64,000 nucleotides of DNA, taken from contig NZ_QFRA01000003.1 of the NCBI RefSeq assembly GCF_003243515.1, positions 124,001-188,000 on the forward strand, in the 5' to 3' direction. The translations under genes were made by a program, and so were the position numbers. The notes beneath the pieces are model-generated. The model was not told the origin of the DNA, ran no database searches, and saw only the letters and a program-made list of their open reading frames with translations. This document shows, piece by piece, positions 36,306 to 46,309 of this stretch; position 1 is the stretch's first letter, and every line of letters begins with the position of its first letter. This DNA comes from Corynebacterium kroppenstedtii (GTDB taxonomy: Bacteria; Actinomycetota; Actinomycetes; Mycobacteriales; Mycobacteriaceae).

Positions 36306-37916
36306 CTACCGCTCCGGCTTCACCAATGGGAACAACACCGTTTCCCGAATCCCCAACCCGGTTAATGCCATCAACAACCGGTCAATCCCCATTCCGGTCC
36401 CCGCCGTCGGTGGCATGCCCTGCTCCATTGCCTGAAGGAAGTCCTCATCCAGGACCATGGCTTCGTCATCACCACCGGCCGCTAAACGGGCCTGATCCTC
36501 AAAGCGCTGCCGCTGAATCACAGGGTCGATCAGCTCCGAATACCCCGTCGCCAACTCAAAACCGCGGACATACAAATCCCACTTCTCCGTCACACCAGGC
36601 TTCGACCGGTGATCGCGCGTCAACGGGGACGTCTCGACTGGGAAGTTGCGGACGAACACCGGTCCATCCAGCTGGTCAGCGCACAGCTCCTCCCAGATTT
36701 CCTCGACGAATTTCCCGTGGCTCCATCCTGTGCCGGGTTCCACACCAATCGTGTCCGCGATCGCCTTTAAGTCATCGACCGTCGAATGAATGGTCACCTC
36801 GGGCTGGCCGGGGAACTTGCGCTGCAGAGCCTCGTTCAAACTGTCGTACATGTCCAGCTTCGACCACTCGCCGCCAAAGTCGTAGGCGGAACCGTCGGCA
36901 AGAGTGACGACCAGCGAATCCGGGTCCTGCTCCGGGTCCCAGTTGTCGTGAACCAGCTTGTTGACGGCGCGCGCACAGTGCTGGATCAGGCCCTGCGTGG
37001 AGGCGGAATTATCGTCATACGTCGCGTAGGCCTGATAGGTTTCCAACATGGCGAACTCCGGGCTGTGGGAGGAATCGATCCCCTCGTTCCGGAAATTCCT
37101 GTTGACCTCGAAAACCTTCTCAATACCGCCGACGACACAGCGCTTCAGGTACAACTCCGGCGCAATGCGCAGATAAAGATCCATATCCAGAGCGTTGGAA
37201 TGCGTCACAAACGGGCGCGCGGCAGCGCCACCATGCAACGTCTGCAACATGGGAGTCTCGACCTCGAGGAAGCCCAGGCCCTGCAGGTATTCACGCACAG
37301 CGCGCACAACGGTCACGCGGGTGATCATCATGCGGCGGGCATCGTCCCGCATAATCAAATCGGTGTAGCGGTAGCGGATGCGGGTGTCCTCATTCATGTC
37401 GGCGAAGGACACGGGCAGGGGGCGCAGCGCCTTCGACGCCAATGTCCAGGTCGACGCGAAAACCGACAGCTCGCCGCGGCGCGACGACACCACGCGACCA
37501 CGAATGGACACGAAGTCGCCCATATCGACGTCGGACTTCCAGCGTTTGAGGGCGTCCTCCCCTACCTCGGCGAGCGATAGCATCGCTTGGAGCTGCGTCC
37601 CGTCCCCCTCTTGCAGCGTGGCGAAACACAGCTTGCCGGTATTGCGCATGAAAATCACGCGCCCGGCCACGGCCACCTCAGTGTCCGTTTCATCGCCGAT
37701 ACCTAAATAACGACGAACGGTGCCGTCGGCACGTTGTTCGGTGGTCCCCGCTTTGTCTTCATCGACGACGAAGGCGTCGCGAATCTGTTTCAGCGTGTGG
37801 GTGCGCTCGACGTCGACTGGGTACGGCGCAGTTCCCTCAGAGAGCAACCGCTCCCTTTTTGCCCTGCGAACTTTAACTTGCTCTGGGACATCCTGGTTTT
37901 TCGTCGCTTTACTCAC
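36306..37916 (-). CDS. lysS: Lysyl-tRNA synthetase, class II
   Basis: Charges tRNA-Lys. 536 residues from GTG 37916 (VSKATKNQDVPEQVKVRRAK). An N-terminal OB fold (VAVAGRVIFMRNTGKLCFAT) is followed by class II motif 1, motif 2 (FRNEGIDSSHSPEFAMLE) and motif 3 (GTGMGIDRLLMALTG). The frame is open to 38051, but that part overlaps panC and is not conserved. panC ends 58 bp upstream. It is the last gene of the long minus-strand block. Confidence 0.96.
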   Translation of the reverse strand: MSKATKNQDVPEQVKVRRAKRERLLSEGTAPYPVDVERTHTLKQIRDAFVVDEDKAGTTEQRADGTVRRYLGIGDETDTEVAVAGRVIFMRNTGKLCFATLQEGDGTQLQAMLSLAEVGEDALKRWKSDVDMGDFVSIRGRVVSSRRGELSVFASTWTLASKALRPLPVSFADMNEDTRIRYRYTDLIMRDDARRMMITRVTVVRAVREYLQGLGFLEVETPMLQTLHGGAAARPFVTHSNALDMDLYLRIAPELYLKRCVVGGIEKVFEVNRNFRNEGIDSSHSPEFAMLETYQAYATYDDNSASTQGLIQHCARAVNKLVHDNWDPEQDPDSLVVTLADGSAYDFGGEWSKLDMYDSLNEALQRKFPGQPEVTIHSTVDDLKAIADTIGVEPGTGWSHGKFVEEIWEELCADQLDGPVFVRNFPVETSPLTRDHRSKPGVTEKWDLYVRGFELATGYSELIDPVIQRQRFEDQARLAAGGDDEAMVLDEDFLQAMEQGMPPTAGTGMGIDRLLMALTGLGIRETVLFPLVKPER

Positions 37917-37974
37917 GCGATAAAGAGTAGCTGACCTTGCCTCACAGGCAACCGGTGGGCCGTCCCTAGCGGGC

Positions 37975-38892
37975 TTAGTGGGCGACGGTGGCGTCGGGGG
38001 TGTCGGGGCTGTCGGCGGGAAGCTCCCCCAACATGACGCCGGTGTTATCAATCAACCGCACGCCACCAACTTTCGCGGCGACAAGCAGACGTCCCTCCCC
38101 CTTCTCAGGAGCGGGCCCCAAATCTTTCCCCCGGACGACGGCGTAGAGCACATCAATGCCTTCGCCCTCCATGATCCGCCGTGCTTCCGCCTCGACAGCG
38201 CAAGCGCCATCTTTTGCTTTGTATAGCGCAGCGGTCATGGCAGCCGAAATTGCCGTCGCGGTGACGCGAGCCTCCGGATCCAGGCGAACGTTGCGCGACG
38301 AGAGCGCCAGCCCATCGTGTTCCCGCACAATCGGCACCCCATGCACCGTGACCTCCATATTGAGGTCTGTCACCAGCTGCTGGATGATCACCAGCTGCTG
38401 ATAATCTTTCTCCCCCATCACGATGTCCGTGGCGTGGGACAGGTTGAGCAGCTTGGACACCACCGTGGCCACACCGACAAAGTGCCCATCGCGGTCCCCC
38501 TCGAGTCCCTCAGCGACGGAACCAGGATGGACCATCGTCCGGGTCCCGTGAGGATACATGTCCTCAGCCTTGGGCGTGAACGCGAGGGACACGCCTTCCT
38601 CACGGAGAATATCCAGATCACGCTGCAGGGTGACGGGGTATTTTTCGAAGTCATCGGAGTTATCAAACTGTGCCGGATTCACGAAGATCGACGACACCAC
38701 CACAGCCCCCGGAAGCCTGTGCGCTGCACGGAGGAGGGCGCGGTGCCCCGCGTGCAGGGCGCCCATCGTGGGGACAAGAACAATACGCTTCCCCGTTTTA
38801 CGCAACGCCCTCGTCGTTGCCGCAAATGTCTCAGCGGAATCATGAACACGCAGCTCGCCGGCCGCAAACCCGGGATTCGTCGGTGTAGACAT
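37975..38892 (-). CDS. panC: Pantothenate synthetase
   Basis: Joins pantoate and beta-alanine using ATP. 305 residues with the HxGH-type signature in VPTMGALHAGHRALLRAA, FVNPAQFDNSDDFEKYPV, MGEKDYQQL and LSSRNVRL (the SSRN KMSKS-like loop). panB is not adjacent. The ATG at 38892 lies nine bases after the stop of the DUF6779 gene, so they are likely co-transcribed. Confidence 0.96.
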   Translation of the reverse strand: MSTPTNPGFAAGELRVHDSAETFAATTRALRKTGKRIVLVPTMGALHAGHRALLRAAHRLPGAVVVSSIFVNPAQFDNSDDFEKYPVTLQRDLDILREEGVSLAFTPKAEDMYPHGTRTMVHPGSVAEGLEGDRDGHFVGVATVVSKLLNLSHATDIVMGEKDYQQLVIIQQLVTDLNMEVTVHGVPIVREHDGLALSSRNVRLDPEARVTATAISAAMTAALYKAKDGACAVEAEARRIMEGEGIDVLYAVVRGKDLGPAPEKGEGRLLVAAKVGGVRLIDNTGVMLGELPADSPDTPDATVAH

Positions 38893-38901
38893 GGTGGGTT
38901 A

Positions 38902-40533
38902 TTACTTCTCGCTATTCTTCTTTAGCTGTTCAAGTAAGGATGCGACGGTAACGTTTTGGCTTGAGTCTCCGTTGTCAGCCCGACGCCGACGGCCACCCGA
39001 CGATGAGCCCTGCGGCCCTTCATGACGGCCTCGTGGATCGGGGGTGTTCGACGAACTTGCCGACGAGCCATAACTCTGGCTCCCCGTGAACATGCCCTCG
39101 TGCGGAGGGCGGCCACCAGCTTGGCTACCGGATGCAGGTGTGGATCCTGAGCTGGGTGATTGCGCCCGGAAACTACCCGTGGTTGGGGCGTGGGTTCGGT
39201 CATAGGACGGTGCCGAGGAGCGGCCCGAACCGAAAGCAGCGAAGGATCCTGTGTCGGGGTCCGTGTTCCGACGAGATCCACCCGTGGTGCTGCCGCTTTG
39301 TGTGGTGCTTCGGCTCTGCGCGGAATTGGCGTTCAGGTTAGGTCTGCGATGAGAGCCAACATAGGGCGTCGATTCTGTTCGAGACGACTGTAGCTGAGAC
39401 GATCCGAATGCAGGCTGGGCTGAGGATGTTGGCGACGAACCCGCGCCGAATGCAAAGAATTGCGAGTTGTCACGGTCTGCTCCGCGGTACACCGCGCTTC
39501 CCTGCGGCACGCTCGACCGTTGGTTGTTCTGGGCCGCGTGGTCAGGCTGCTGTTGAGCCGGCTGCTGTTGCTGCGGACGCGACTGCTGTGGCCGACGCTG
39601 CTGCGAAGGCTGGTACCCGGTCGACCGCTGAGCCTGCGGTTTCGACGTCTTCTCCACAGAAGGCAACACGGTGGTCTGATCCGCAGAGTATCCCGAGCCT
39701 GAGCGACGCGATGGCTGGACGGTCCATTTCACCGCATTAAACGAACCCGTGCGCAGGGAATTATCGCCCTGCTGTGTGGAGGCCGAATCGGCAACACGTG
39801 ATCCAGATGAGGACTGGTTCGTGCGTCTCGGCTGAGCGGCGGACGTGTTCCCAGCACCCTGCGTTTGCCCAGCTCCACCACGGTTCCCCGATGGCGCGTG
39901 TGACGATGCCGGCACAGATGACGTCCGTGACGTCGACCCACTCGTGCGCGCTTCCGTCGTCGATGATGAATCTTTGCTGTCGCGTTCCAACTCCAGAATG
40001 CGCTGCGCCTCGGCCTTGAGGGCGGCGCGCTCGGTGTCCAGATCGGTGCCCATCATGGCGGACAGGTTTTCCCGAAGCACGGTGAGCTCCGCGCGAATAT
40101 CGGCCAGCGTGTCCTGCTCTTGCTCCTGCAGTGAGTCGTAGTAGTTCTGCTCCAGGATGAGTTCTTGCTCGCGGTGGGTGGCCAGTTCCCGCTCGAGCTC
40201 CGCCTGGTGCAGACGCTCAAGGTTGTCGGTGTCTCGCTGCTGGTTATCCACCTGTTTCCGCAGCCGCGATACAGCAATACACCCGACGATGGCGGCCCAG
40301 AGGGCGCAGAGGACAGCGATTTTTGTCCATGTTTCACTGTCCGTAAAGAGCATGAGGATCGTCGCAACAACGGCAAAGACCAGCATGACGACGATAGCCG
40401 CGAAGGAAAACTTGCCGCTACCACCTGTGTTCGCAGGCGAGTAATCGTCGCGATAGTCAGGCGACTGGTCGTCATAGTGTCCCTGGTTGTTAGAGCTGTC
40501 GTAACCATCGTGGGATTGCTGTGGGCCGGTCAT
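38902..40533 (-). CDS. DUF6779-type membrane protein with long Ser/Gln-rich tail
   Basis: 543 residues. Two closely spaced helices near residues 40-85 (FAAIVVMLVFAVVATILMLF and IAVLCALWAAIVGCIAVS) are followed by a coiled coil (about 85-190, rich in Leu, Gln and Glu: ELERELATHREQELILEQ). The remaining 350 residues are low-complexity Ser/Gln/Pro/Gly. Homologues sit in this place in other corynebacteria; function unknown, possibly envelope-associated. ATG 40533 overlaps the upstream stop as ATGA, which fixes the start. Confidence 0.8.
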   Translation of the reverse strand: MTGPQQSHDGYDSSNNQGHYDDQSPDYRDDYSPANTGGSGKFSFAAIVVMLVFAVVATILMLFTDSETWTKIAVLCALWAAIVGCIAVSRLRKQVDNQQRDTDNLERLHQAELERELATHREQELILEQNYYDSLQEQEQDTLADIRAELTVLRENLSAMMGTDLDTERAALKAEAQRILELERDSKDSSSTTEARTSGSTSRTSSVPASSHAPSGNRGGAGQTQGAGNTSAAQPRRTNQSSSGSRVADSASTQQGDNSLRTGSFNAVKWTVQPSRRSGSGYSADQTTVLPSVEKTSKPQAQRSTGYQPSQQRRPQQSRPQQQQPAQQQPDHAAQNNQRSSVPQGSAVYRGADRDNSQFFAFGAGSSPTSSAQPAFGSSQLQSSRTESTPYVGSHRRPNLNANSAQSRSTTQSGSTTGGSRRNTDPDTGSFAAFGSGRSSAPSYDRTHAPTTGSFRAQSPSSGSTPASGSQAGGRPPHEGMFTGSQSYGSSASSSNTPDPRGRHEGPQGSSSGGRRRRADNGDSSQNVTVASLLEQLKKNSEK

Positions 40534-41018
40534 GAACTCCACACTACATTGCTAGACTGCGTATCTTCATCGTTTGGTGGGGGTGCCCCACAACAACGCT
40601 CCAGCCATACACCCGATGCGGCAACGAGAATGGCGGCAATAAGTCCGACGATGACGGCGGGAGTGTCCTCCCGGGCGGCGATCAGCCGACTGTAATTGAT
40701 CCAGAGGTAGACGGCTATACCCGAGTACGATCCTGCACAAATGGACCCGAACCACGCTGTGGACGTTCCCATGACGAAGCATCGGGCGATGGTGAGCGGG
40801 TGTATTTGTGATCGATCTTGCCCGACTTCATTATCGGCTATCCGTTTCTTGATGATGAACCCCGCGACAGTGCAGATAACCGCGAGTACGATCAGGATGA
40901 CTGGGAGGGTCAGATTGAACCCTGGGATGGAGCCATAAAAGCGCCAGATCAGCATGAACGCACCGAGCCCGACGATCAGCGCGGTGGCGACCAGGTAGGT
41001 GGGCTTGGTGGAGGTCAT
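40530..41018 (-). CDS. DUF3180 membrane protein
   Basis: 162 residues with four helices: TYLVATALIVGLGAFMLIW, FNLTLPVILIVLAVICTV, a third around GTSTAWFGSICAGSYSG and a fourth at VIVGLIAAILVAASGVWL. The segment HPLTIARCFVMGTSTAWFGS is the DUF3180 signature. This family lies between folK and panC in many corynebacteria and mycobacteria; its role is unknown. ATG 41018 overlaps the folBK stop as ATGA and is preceded by GAGGTG. Confidence 0.88.
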   Translation of the reverse strand: MTSTKPTYLVATALIVGLGAFMLIWRFYGSIPGFNLTLPVILIVLAVICTVAGFIIKKRIADNEVGQDRSQIHPLTIARCFVMGTSTAWFGSICAGSYSGIAVYLWINYSRLIAAREDTPAVIVGLIAAILVAASGVWLERCCGAPPPNDEDTQSSNVVWSS

Positions 41019-41884
41019 TGCGGTTTCACCTCTTCTACCTCGCGGGACGGCAGGCTGTCCAACAAGGACGCAATGTTTTGACGCCCTAACCGAGCGTGGG
41101 GCTCCACTTCCACCCACGGCTTGAGCACGAAGGCACGTTGGTGCGCCCACGGGTGCGGAAGGGTGAGGTCGCCGGTGTCGTAGTGTTCCTCGGACCCGTT
41201 GTTAATGCTGGTGATCAGATCGATATCGAGGGTCCGGGGCCCCCAATGGACATCGCGCGTGCGGTGCGCGTCGCGTTCGAGTTCGTGCGCGTCGTCGAGA
41301 ATGTCGTGGGGTGTTTTCATGGTTTCGACGACGGCAACGGAGTTCATGAAGTCGTCCTGCTCGACGCCGCCCCAGGCTGGTGTCGCGTACAGCGAGGACG
41401 TGACGATGACGCGGTAATCCCCGCTGGTCACAAACCAGTGCATGGCACGTTCTACCCGTTGGCGTGGCGTGATCCCGCCGGCAGTGATATTGGAGCCGAA
41501 GGATAGGACCACATGGCGGAGGTCTTTTCGGCTTCGACGTGCGACGACAGCGACGTCGGCGAAGGGGTGCGGGATGGGGGCGTCGGGTTTGTGGATGGTG
41601 ACTTCGACGGCGTGGATGCGATTGTTGAGGATGAGGGTATCGGCGATCTCGCTGGCGACGGTTTCGATGAGGTCGCGGCTGGGCCCGCCGACGGTGGCGT
41701 GAATGAGGTCGGCGATGCCGGCGTAGCTGATCGTGTGCGTGAGGTCGTCGGTGGCGGCGGCCTGGCGGAAGTCGGTCCACACGGTGACGTCGGTAAGAAA
41801 CCGCTGACCATCGCGCTTTTCGTGCGGGAATACCCCGTGGTGCCCGTACACCTCGACGCCTGTGAGTTCTATTCGGTCAGCCAC
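41015..41884 (-). CDS. folBK: Dihydroneopterin aldolase / HPPK fusion
   Basis: A 289-residue bifunctional protein. Residues 1-118 are FolB (IELTGVEVYGHHGVFPHEKRDGQRF, YAGIADLIHATV), which makes 6-hydroxymethyl-dihydropterin. Residues about 124-285 are FolK (VVLSFGSNITAGGITPRQRV, RDVHWGPRTLDIDLI, LPHPWAHQRAFVLKPW), which pyrophosphorylates it. They are separate genes in C. glutamicum, so this is a fusion of consecutive steps. GTG 41884 overlaps the folP end by eight bases. Confidence 0.94.
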   Translation of the reverse strand: MADRIELTGVEVYGHHGVFPHEKRDGQRFLTDVTVWTDFRQAAATDDLTHTISYAGIADLIHATVGGPSRDLIETVASEIADTLILNNRIHAVEVTIHKPDAPIPHPFADVAVVARRSRKDLRHVVLSFGSNITAGGITPRQRVERAMHWFVTSGDYRVIVTSSLYATPAWGGVEQDDFMNSVAVVETMKTPHDILDDAHELERDAHRTRDVHWGPRTLDIDLITSINNGSEEHYDTGDLTLPHPWAHQRAFVLKPWVEVEPHARLGRQNIASLLDSLPSREVEEVKPQ

Positions 41885-42782
41885 GTCGTGCTCTCCATCC
41901 TTGAGGTACGTCGGGTCCGTGGGCGGTGGCCCAGGCGTGCGCGACTTTGACGGCGTCCACGTTGGGGCGCACGTTGTGTACGCGGACGGCCCATGCCCCG
42001 TGGCTGGCGGCCAGTGTGCTGACGGCTTCGGTAGCTGCGTCGGCGTCGGCTGGAGCCGTGGGGATACCGTCGGATCCGGCGATGAGGCTGGTCAGGAAAC
42101 GTTTTCGGGAAACTCCGATGAGCACAGGGTATCCGAGCTCGGTGAGTTGGTCGAGGCCGTTCAACAGCGACCAGTTGCCGAGCGCCGATTTAGCGAACCC
42201 AATTCCGGGGTCGATGATGATTTTTCCCTTATCGACCCCGTGCTCGCTGGCATATGTGGCGCGCTGGTTAAGGAAGTCGACGACGCGTTGGACGAACTGC
42301 GGTCCGTGGTCGGCTCCTTGGTTGGCGCCGGCTGCGCCGTGGGAATCAGCGTCGCCGAAGCGGTCGGTTTCCCAGTGCATGAGGCACAGGTACGCGCCGG
42401 TTTCTGCAGCAACGTGGATCATGTCCGGGTCGGCCAGTCCCCCAGATACGTCGTTGATGAGCGTCGCCCCTGCTTGGACGGCTTGTCGGGCGACGGTGGC
42501 GCGCATGGTGTCGACGGAGAGCATGACGTTGTCGTTCGCGAGGGCTTCGACGACGGGGATCACGCGCTGGAGTTCGGTCTGTTCGGTGACGCGGACGGCG
42601 CCGGGGCGGGTGGATTCGCCGCCGATGTCGATGATGGTGGCTCCGTCGCAGATCATGTCGCGAGCGTGGGTGACGGCGATGTCGGGGCGTGTGAGGTCGG
42701 TGGGAAGCCATTGGCCGCCGTCGGAGAAGGAATCGTCGGTGATGTTAAGGACACCCATCACGTGTGTGCGCGGTGCATCCAT
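41877..42782 (-). CDS. folP: Dihydropteroate synthase
   Basis: Condenses hydroxymethyl-dihydropterin pyrophosphate with p-aminobenzoate; the sulfonamide target. 301 residues: THVMGVLNITDDSFSDGG, DIGGESTRPGAVRV, SVDTMRATVARQAV, LINDVSGG, IIIDPGIGFAKSALGN and VLIGVSRKRFLTSL are all standard. It lies 56 bp after folE and overlaps folBK by eight bases, so the enzymes for neighbouring steps are translated together. The pABA genes are not in this window. Confidence 0.97.
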   Translation of the reverse strand: MDAPRTHVMGVLNITDDSFSDGGQWLPTDLTRPDIAVTHARDMICDGATIIDIGGESTRPGAVRVTEQTELQRVIPVVEALANDNVMLSVDTMRATVARQAVQAGATLINDVSGGLADPDMIHVAAETGAYLCLMHWETDRFGDADSHGAAGANQGADHGPQFVQRVVDFLNQRATYASEHGVDKGKIIIDPGIGFAKSALGNWSLLNGLDQLTELGYPVLIGVSRKRFLTSLIAGSDGIPTAPADADAATEAVSTLAASHGAWAVRVHNVRPNVDAVKVAHAWATAHGPDVPQGWRARRG

Positions 42783-42838
42783 GACGTTTGTTTGGCTCCT
42801 TCCGCCTGTTGTGGTGCGTGTGCTCCGACGCTAACGAC

Positions 42839-43405
42839 CTATCCGCGGATAAGGCTAAGTACTTCGGCGCGGCTGGCGGGGTTCGTCTGGAACCCGCCGC
42901 GGACCGTGGACGTAGTGGTTGTTGCCCCGGGTTTGCGGATGCCTCGCATTGCCATGCACAGGTGTTCACATTCGATAACGACGATGACCGCCTGCGGTTG
43001 TAGGCGCTTCACCATGGCGTCCGCGACCTGCTTGGTTAGGCGTTCTTGCACTTGTGGTCGTTTGGCGTAGAGGTCAACCAGCCGGGCCAGCTTGGAGAGC
43101 CCGGTGACTTTCCCCGATTTCCCCGGGATGTACCCGATGTGGGCTTTCCCATAGAACGGCACCAGGTGGTGTTCGCAGGTGGAGTACACAGGAATGTCCC
43201 GGACGAGCACGAGTTCGCGGTGATCTTCGTTAAAGGTCTTGGTGAGAACTTCCGACGGGTCCTGGTGAAGGCCGGCGAAGATTTCTTCGTAGGCTCGTGC
43301 GACGCGCTCGGGGGTGTCAACGAGTCCTTCCCTATCGGGGTCTTCCCCCACGGCGATTAACAGGTCGCGGACGGCTGCCCGCGCCCGTTCATGGTCGACG
43401 GCCAT
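42839..43405 (-). CDS. folE: GTP cyclohydrolase I
   Basis: First step of pterin and folate synthesis from GTP. 188 residues with the zinc and substrate motifs STCEHHLVPFYGKAHIGY (Cys and His ligands), GLSKLARLVDLYAKRPQVQE, and ECEHLCMAMRGIRKPG (second zinc Cys). ATG 43405 overlaps the ftsH stop as TAATG, so it is coupled to ftsH. Length and motifs are normal. Confidence 0.98.
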   Translation of the reverse strand: MAVDHERARAAVRDLLIAVGEDPDREGLVDTPERVARAYEEIFAGLHQDPSEVLTKTFNEDHRELVLVRDIPVYSTCEHHLVPFYGKAHIGYIPGKSGKVTGLSKLARLVDLYAKRPQVQERLTKQVADAMVKRLQPQAVIVVIECEHLCMAMRGIRKPGATTTTSTVRGGFQTNPASRAEVLSLIRG

Positions 43406-46110
43406 TAGTGGTCACCGTCTTCACAGCGGTTGCCTTGCTCGGACGAACCGTTGTGATCGGACCATTTGTAGCCAGAGGCGTCGTGGTTGTGCCCGTTGTC
43501 GCTCGAGTTCTGCTCCCCAGTGCTGTGGCGCCCATCGTCCCAGGGGTGGTCTGGGCGCTCATTCTCCGGGAATCGGAACCCGTGGAGCCCGTTATCGGCG
43601 GGTTCACTTGGTTGGCCGACGCCATAGTTCTGCATTCCAGGATGCTGGCCCGGTTGTCCTGCTGTGGTGCCTCGGTTCTCGGCAGAGTGTCGAGCACCTG
43701 CCTGATGAGCACCAGGGGCTTGGGATGCGCCTGATTCCGAGTACCGGGGGGCACGATCCGATGGTGGCCATCCTGGGGCGGTCCATCCAGCGGGCGGTGG
43801 GGTTCCACCGTAGACGGGCGTGCCGTCGTCATTGGTCGAGCCTGGTGTCGGCTGGTTCGTTGGCGTTTCGGCTGGGTAGCTACCGTAATTCGACGATCCA
43901 TTATTGCGGGGTATGACCGTCGTTTGGCCTTCATATCCTGCGTTGGAATTGCCATTCGCACCAGTCGTGGCATCGTTCGACGACCAGCCACGGGTGTCGG
44001 AGCCCTGCGCGCTAGATCCTTGCTGTACCGAGCCTTGCTGGCCAGCACCCACTGCGTTATTAGTGCCCCCAGCATTTACCGACTGGGCATTCGCCTGGTT
44101 GGCAGAGGATTCACGTTCACGTCGTGCCTGCCGGGAAGCCTCCAAGAAATCGTGCCGCCTAGGTGGCTCTTCGCCACGTTCGCGTGCTAATTCCACAGGG
44201 GTTTTGACGGGGTCTTTGTCATCCTTCGGGTGGAGGACGTCTTCATTAGTGAAGATTTCTAGCCGCTCGCGCGGTTTCACATTTGTAAAGATGGCTTCGA
44301 GGTCTGGGCGGCGCAGCGTTTCTTTTTCCAACAGCTTCTGGGCCAAGAGGTCGAGAGTTTCGCGGTTTTCTTTCAGAATCGCGTACGCTTCGTCGTGGGC
44401 TTTCTCAATGAGGTAGCGCACTTGTTTGTCAATGGCCGCCGCGACATCGTCGGAGTATTCCAACTTTCCGCCACTTCCCCGCCCGGAGAATGGGTCGCCT
44501 TGTTCCTCACCGTATTTAACGGCTCCAAGGTCGGGGCTCATGCCGTATTCGGTCACCATGGCGCGGGCGATTTTCGTGGCCTGTTCGATATCTGCTGAGG
44601 CCCCCGTTGTTGGGCTGCCGAAGATAAGCTCTTCACCGGACCTGCCGCCCATCGCGAAGACTAACCGGGCGAAAAGCTCTGCTCGGTTGTACATTTCCTT
44701 GTCATCTTCGCTCGTGGTCATGGCGTGACCACCTGTACGCCCACGGGCCAGAATGGTCACCTTGTACACGCGTTCGATGTCTTTCATCGCCCACGCGGCA
44801 AGCGTGTGCCCACCTTCGTGATAGGCGGTGACTTTCTTCTCGTGCTCGGAGATGATTTTCGAGCTTCGACGCGGCCCACCGACAACGCGGTCGGTCGCTT
44901 CTTCGAGGGCGTCGGCGGTGATGATATTGCCGTTCACGCGTGCGGTAAGAAGCGCTGCTTCGTTGAGCACATTGGCCAGGTCCGCGCCAGACATACCGGC
45001 GGTTCGCTTAGCCAAGGAATTAAGGTCGACGTCCGGGCCCAAGGGCTTGTTCTTAGCGTGAACACGGAGAATCTGCTCACGGCCTGCAAGATCGGGGTTC
45101 GTCACCGGAATTTGCCGGTCAAAACGCCCCGGCCGCAATAGCGCGGGATCTAGAATGTCCGGCCGGTTCGTTGCAGCGATCAGGATGACTCCTTGGCGGT
45201 CACCGAAGCCATCCATTTCGACCAGCAACTGGTTCAGGGTCTGCTCGCGCTCATCGTGGCCTCCGCCCATTCCCGAGCCACGTTGACGCCCGACGGCGTC
45301 AATCTCGTCGATAAAGATGATGCACGGCGAGTTCTCTTTGGCCTGGGTGAAGAGGTCACGAACGCGGGATGCACCCACACCGACGAACATTTCGACGAAG
45401 TCTGAACCGGAGATGGAATAGAAGGGCACGCCGGCTTCACCTGCGACTGCGCGCGCCAACAGGGTTTTACCGGTACCGGGAGGTCCATAGAACAGAACGC
45501 CGCGCGGGATTTTCGCACCGAGGCGTTCATACCGTTCCGGCCCTTGGAGGAAGTCACGAATTTCGGTGAGTTCCTCGACGGCCTCTTCTTCACCGGCAAC
45601 GTCGCCGAAGTTGGTTTTCGGCATGTCTTTGGTCAGCTCTTTGGCCTTGGATTTACCGAAGCCGAACATGCCGCCCATGCCGGATCCGCCCTGCATGCGG
45701 GAGAAGAAGAACATGATCAGCAGGAAGAAGAGGATCATGGGGCCGAGAACGGCAAACATCTGGCCCAGCCACGAATCCTGCGTGACCTTAGTTGTGTAGC
45801 TCTCAGGATTGGATTTCTGAACCGCGTCGAAAACCTGATCCGACGTCCTGGCCGGGTATTTCGCTATGACTTTGTCGACGTCCTTGTGGTCGCCCTCGTC
45901 AATTTTCTTCTTCAGGTCTAACTGGAGCTGTTGTTCCCTGTCGTTAATCTGGGCTTTTTTGACGTTGCCGTCTTTGAGCTGCTTCAGGGCGACGGAGGTA
46001 TCGACATCTTGATACCCGCGCGTCGAGCTAGAGAACACCGAGAAAGCGAAAATCCCGAGCATGATGATAGCGATGACCGTCGCTATGCGCATGACTTTCT
46101 TGCGGTCCAT
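43405..46110 (-). CDS. ftsH: ATP-dependent zinc metalloprotease FtsH with long C-terminal tail
   Basis: Membrane-anchored AAA protease, 901 residues. Helices at about 8-25 and 118-137 bracket a periplasmic loop. The AAA module has Walker A GPPGTGKT (209-216), Walker B IIFIDEIDAVG and the arginine-finger region RPGRFDRQI. The zinc site is HEGGH (431-435), keeping both His and the Glu. The last 250 residues are Gln/Asn/Gly/Ser/Pro-rich and disordered, much longer than in E. coli. ATG 46110 follows AGAGG. Confidence 0.97.
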   Translation of the reverse strand: MDRKKVMRIATVIAIIMLGIFAFSVFSSSTRGYQDVDTSVALKQLKDGNVKKAQINDREQQLQLDLKKKIDEGDHKDVDKVIAKYPARTSDQVFDAVQKSNPESYTTKVTQDSWLGQMFAVLGPMILFFLLIMFFFSRMQGGSGMGGMFGFGKSKAKELTKDMPKTNFGDVAGEEEAVEELTEIRDFLQGPERYERLGAKIPRGVLFYGPPGTGKTLLARAVAGEAGVPFYSISGSDFVEMFVGVGASRVRDLFTQAKENSPCIIFIDEIDAVGRQRGSGMGGGHDEREQTLNQLLVEMDGFGDRQGVILIAATNRPDILDPALLRPGRFDRQIPVTNPDLAGREQILRVHAKNKPLGPDVDLNSLAKRTAGMSGADLANVLNEAALLTARVNGNIITADALEEATDRVVGGPRRSSKIISEHEKKVTAYHEGGHTLAAWAMKDIERVYKVTILARGRTGGHAMTTSEDDKEMYNRAELFARLVFAMGGRSGEELIFGSPTTGASADIEQATKIARAMVTEYGMSPDLGAVKYGEEQGDPFSGRGSGGKLEYSDDVAAAIDKQVRYLIEKAHDEAYAILKENRETLDLLAQKLLEKETLRRPDLEAIFTNVKPRERLEIFTNEDVLHPKDDKDPVKTPVELARERGEEPPRRHDFLEASRQARRERESSANQANAQSVNAGGTNNAVGAGQQGSVQQGSSAQGSDTRGWSSNDATTGANGNSNAGYEGQTTVIPRNNGSSNYGSYPAETPTNQPTPGSTNDDGTPVYGGTPPPAGWTAPGWPPSDRAPRYSESGASQAPGAHQAGARHSAENRGTTAGQPGQHPGMQNYGVGQPSEPADNGLHGFRFPENERPDHPWDDGRHSTGEQNSSDNGHNHDASGYKWSDHNGSSEQGNRCEDGDH

Positions 46111-46309
46111 GGAACCTCTCATTGGGAAAAATATGAATACCTGTCGTCGCAGGTACGGTGGCGATTGCTACCAGGGTAGTCGAACCCTAGGACACGTCGG
46201 CCAGACGGGCGTTCGCTGTGCGCGAACACGGCGGATTCTTCCACCACTTACCCGTTCCGACCTCAACGTCCTCCGGATTACGCGTCCTCCGGCGTTGACA
46301 TCGTCGTGT

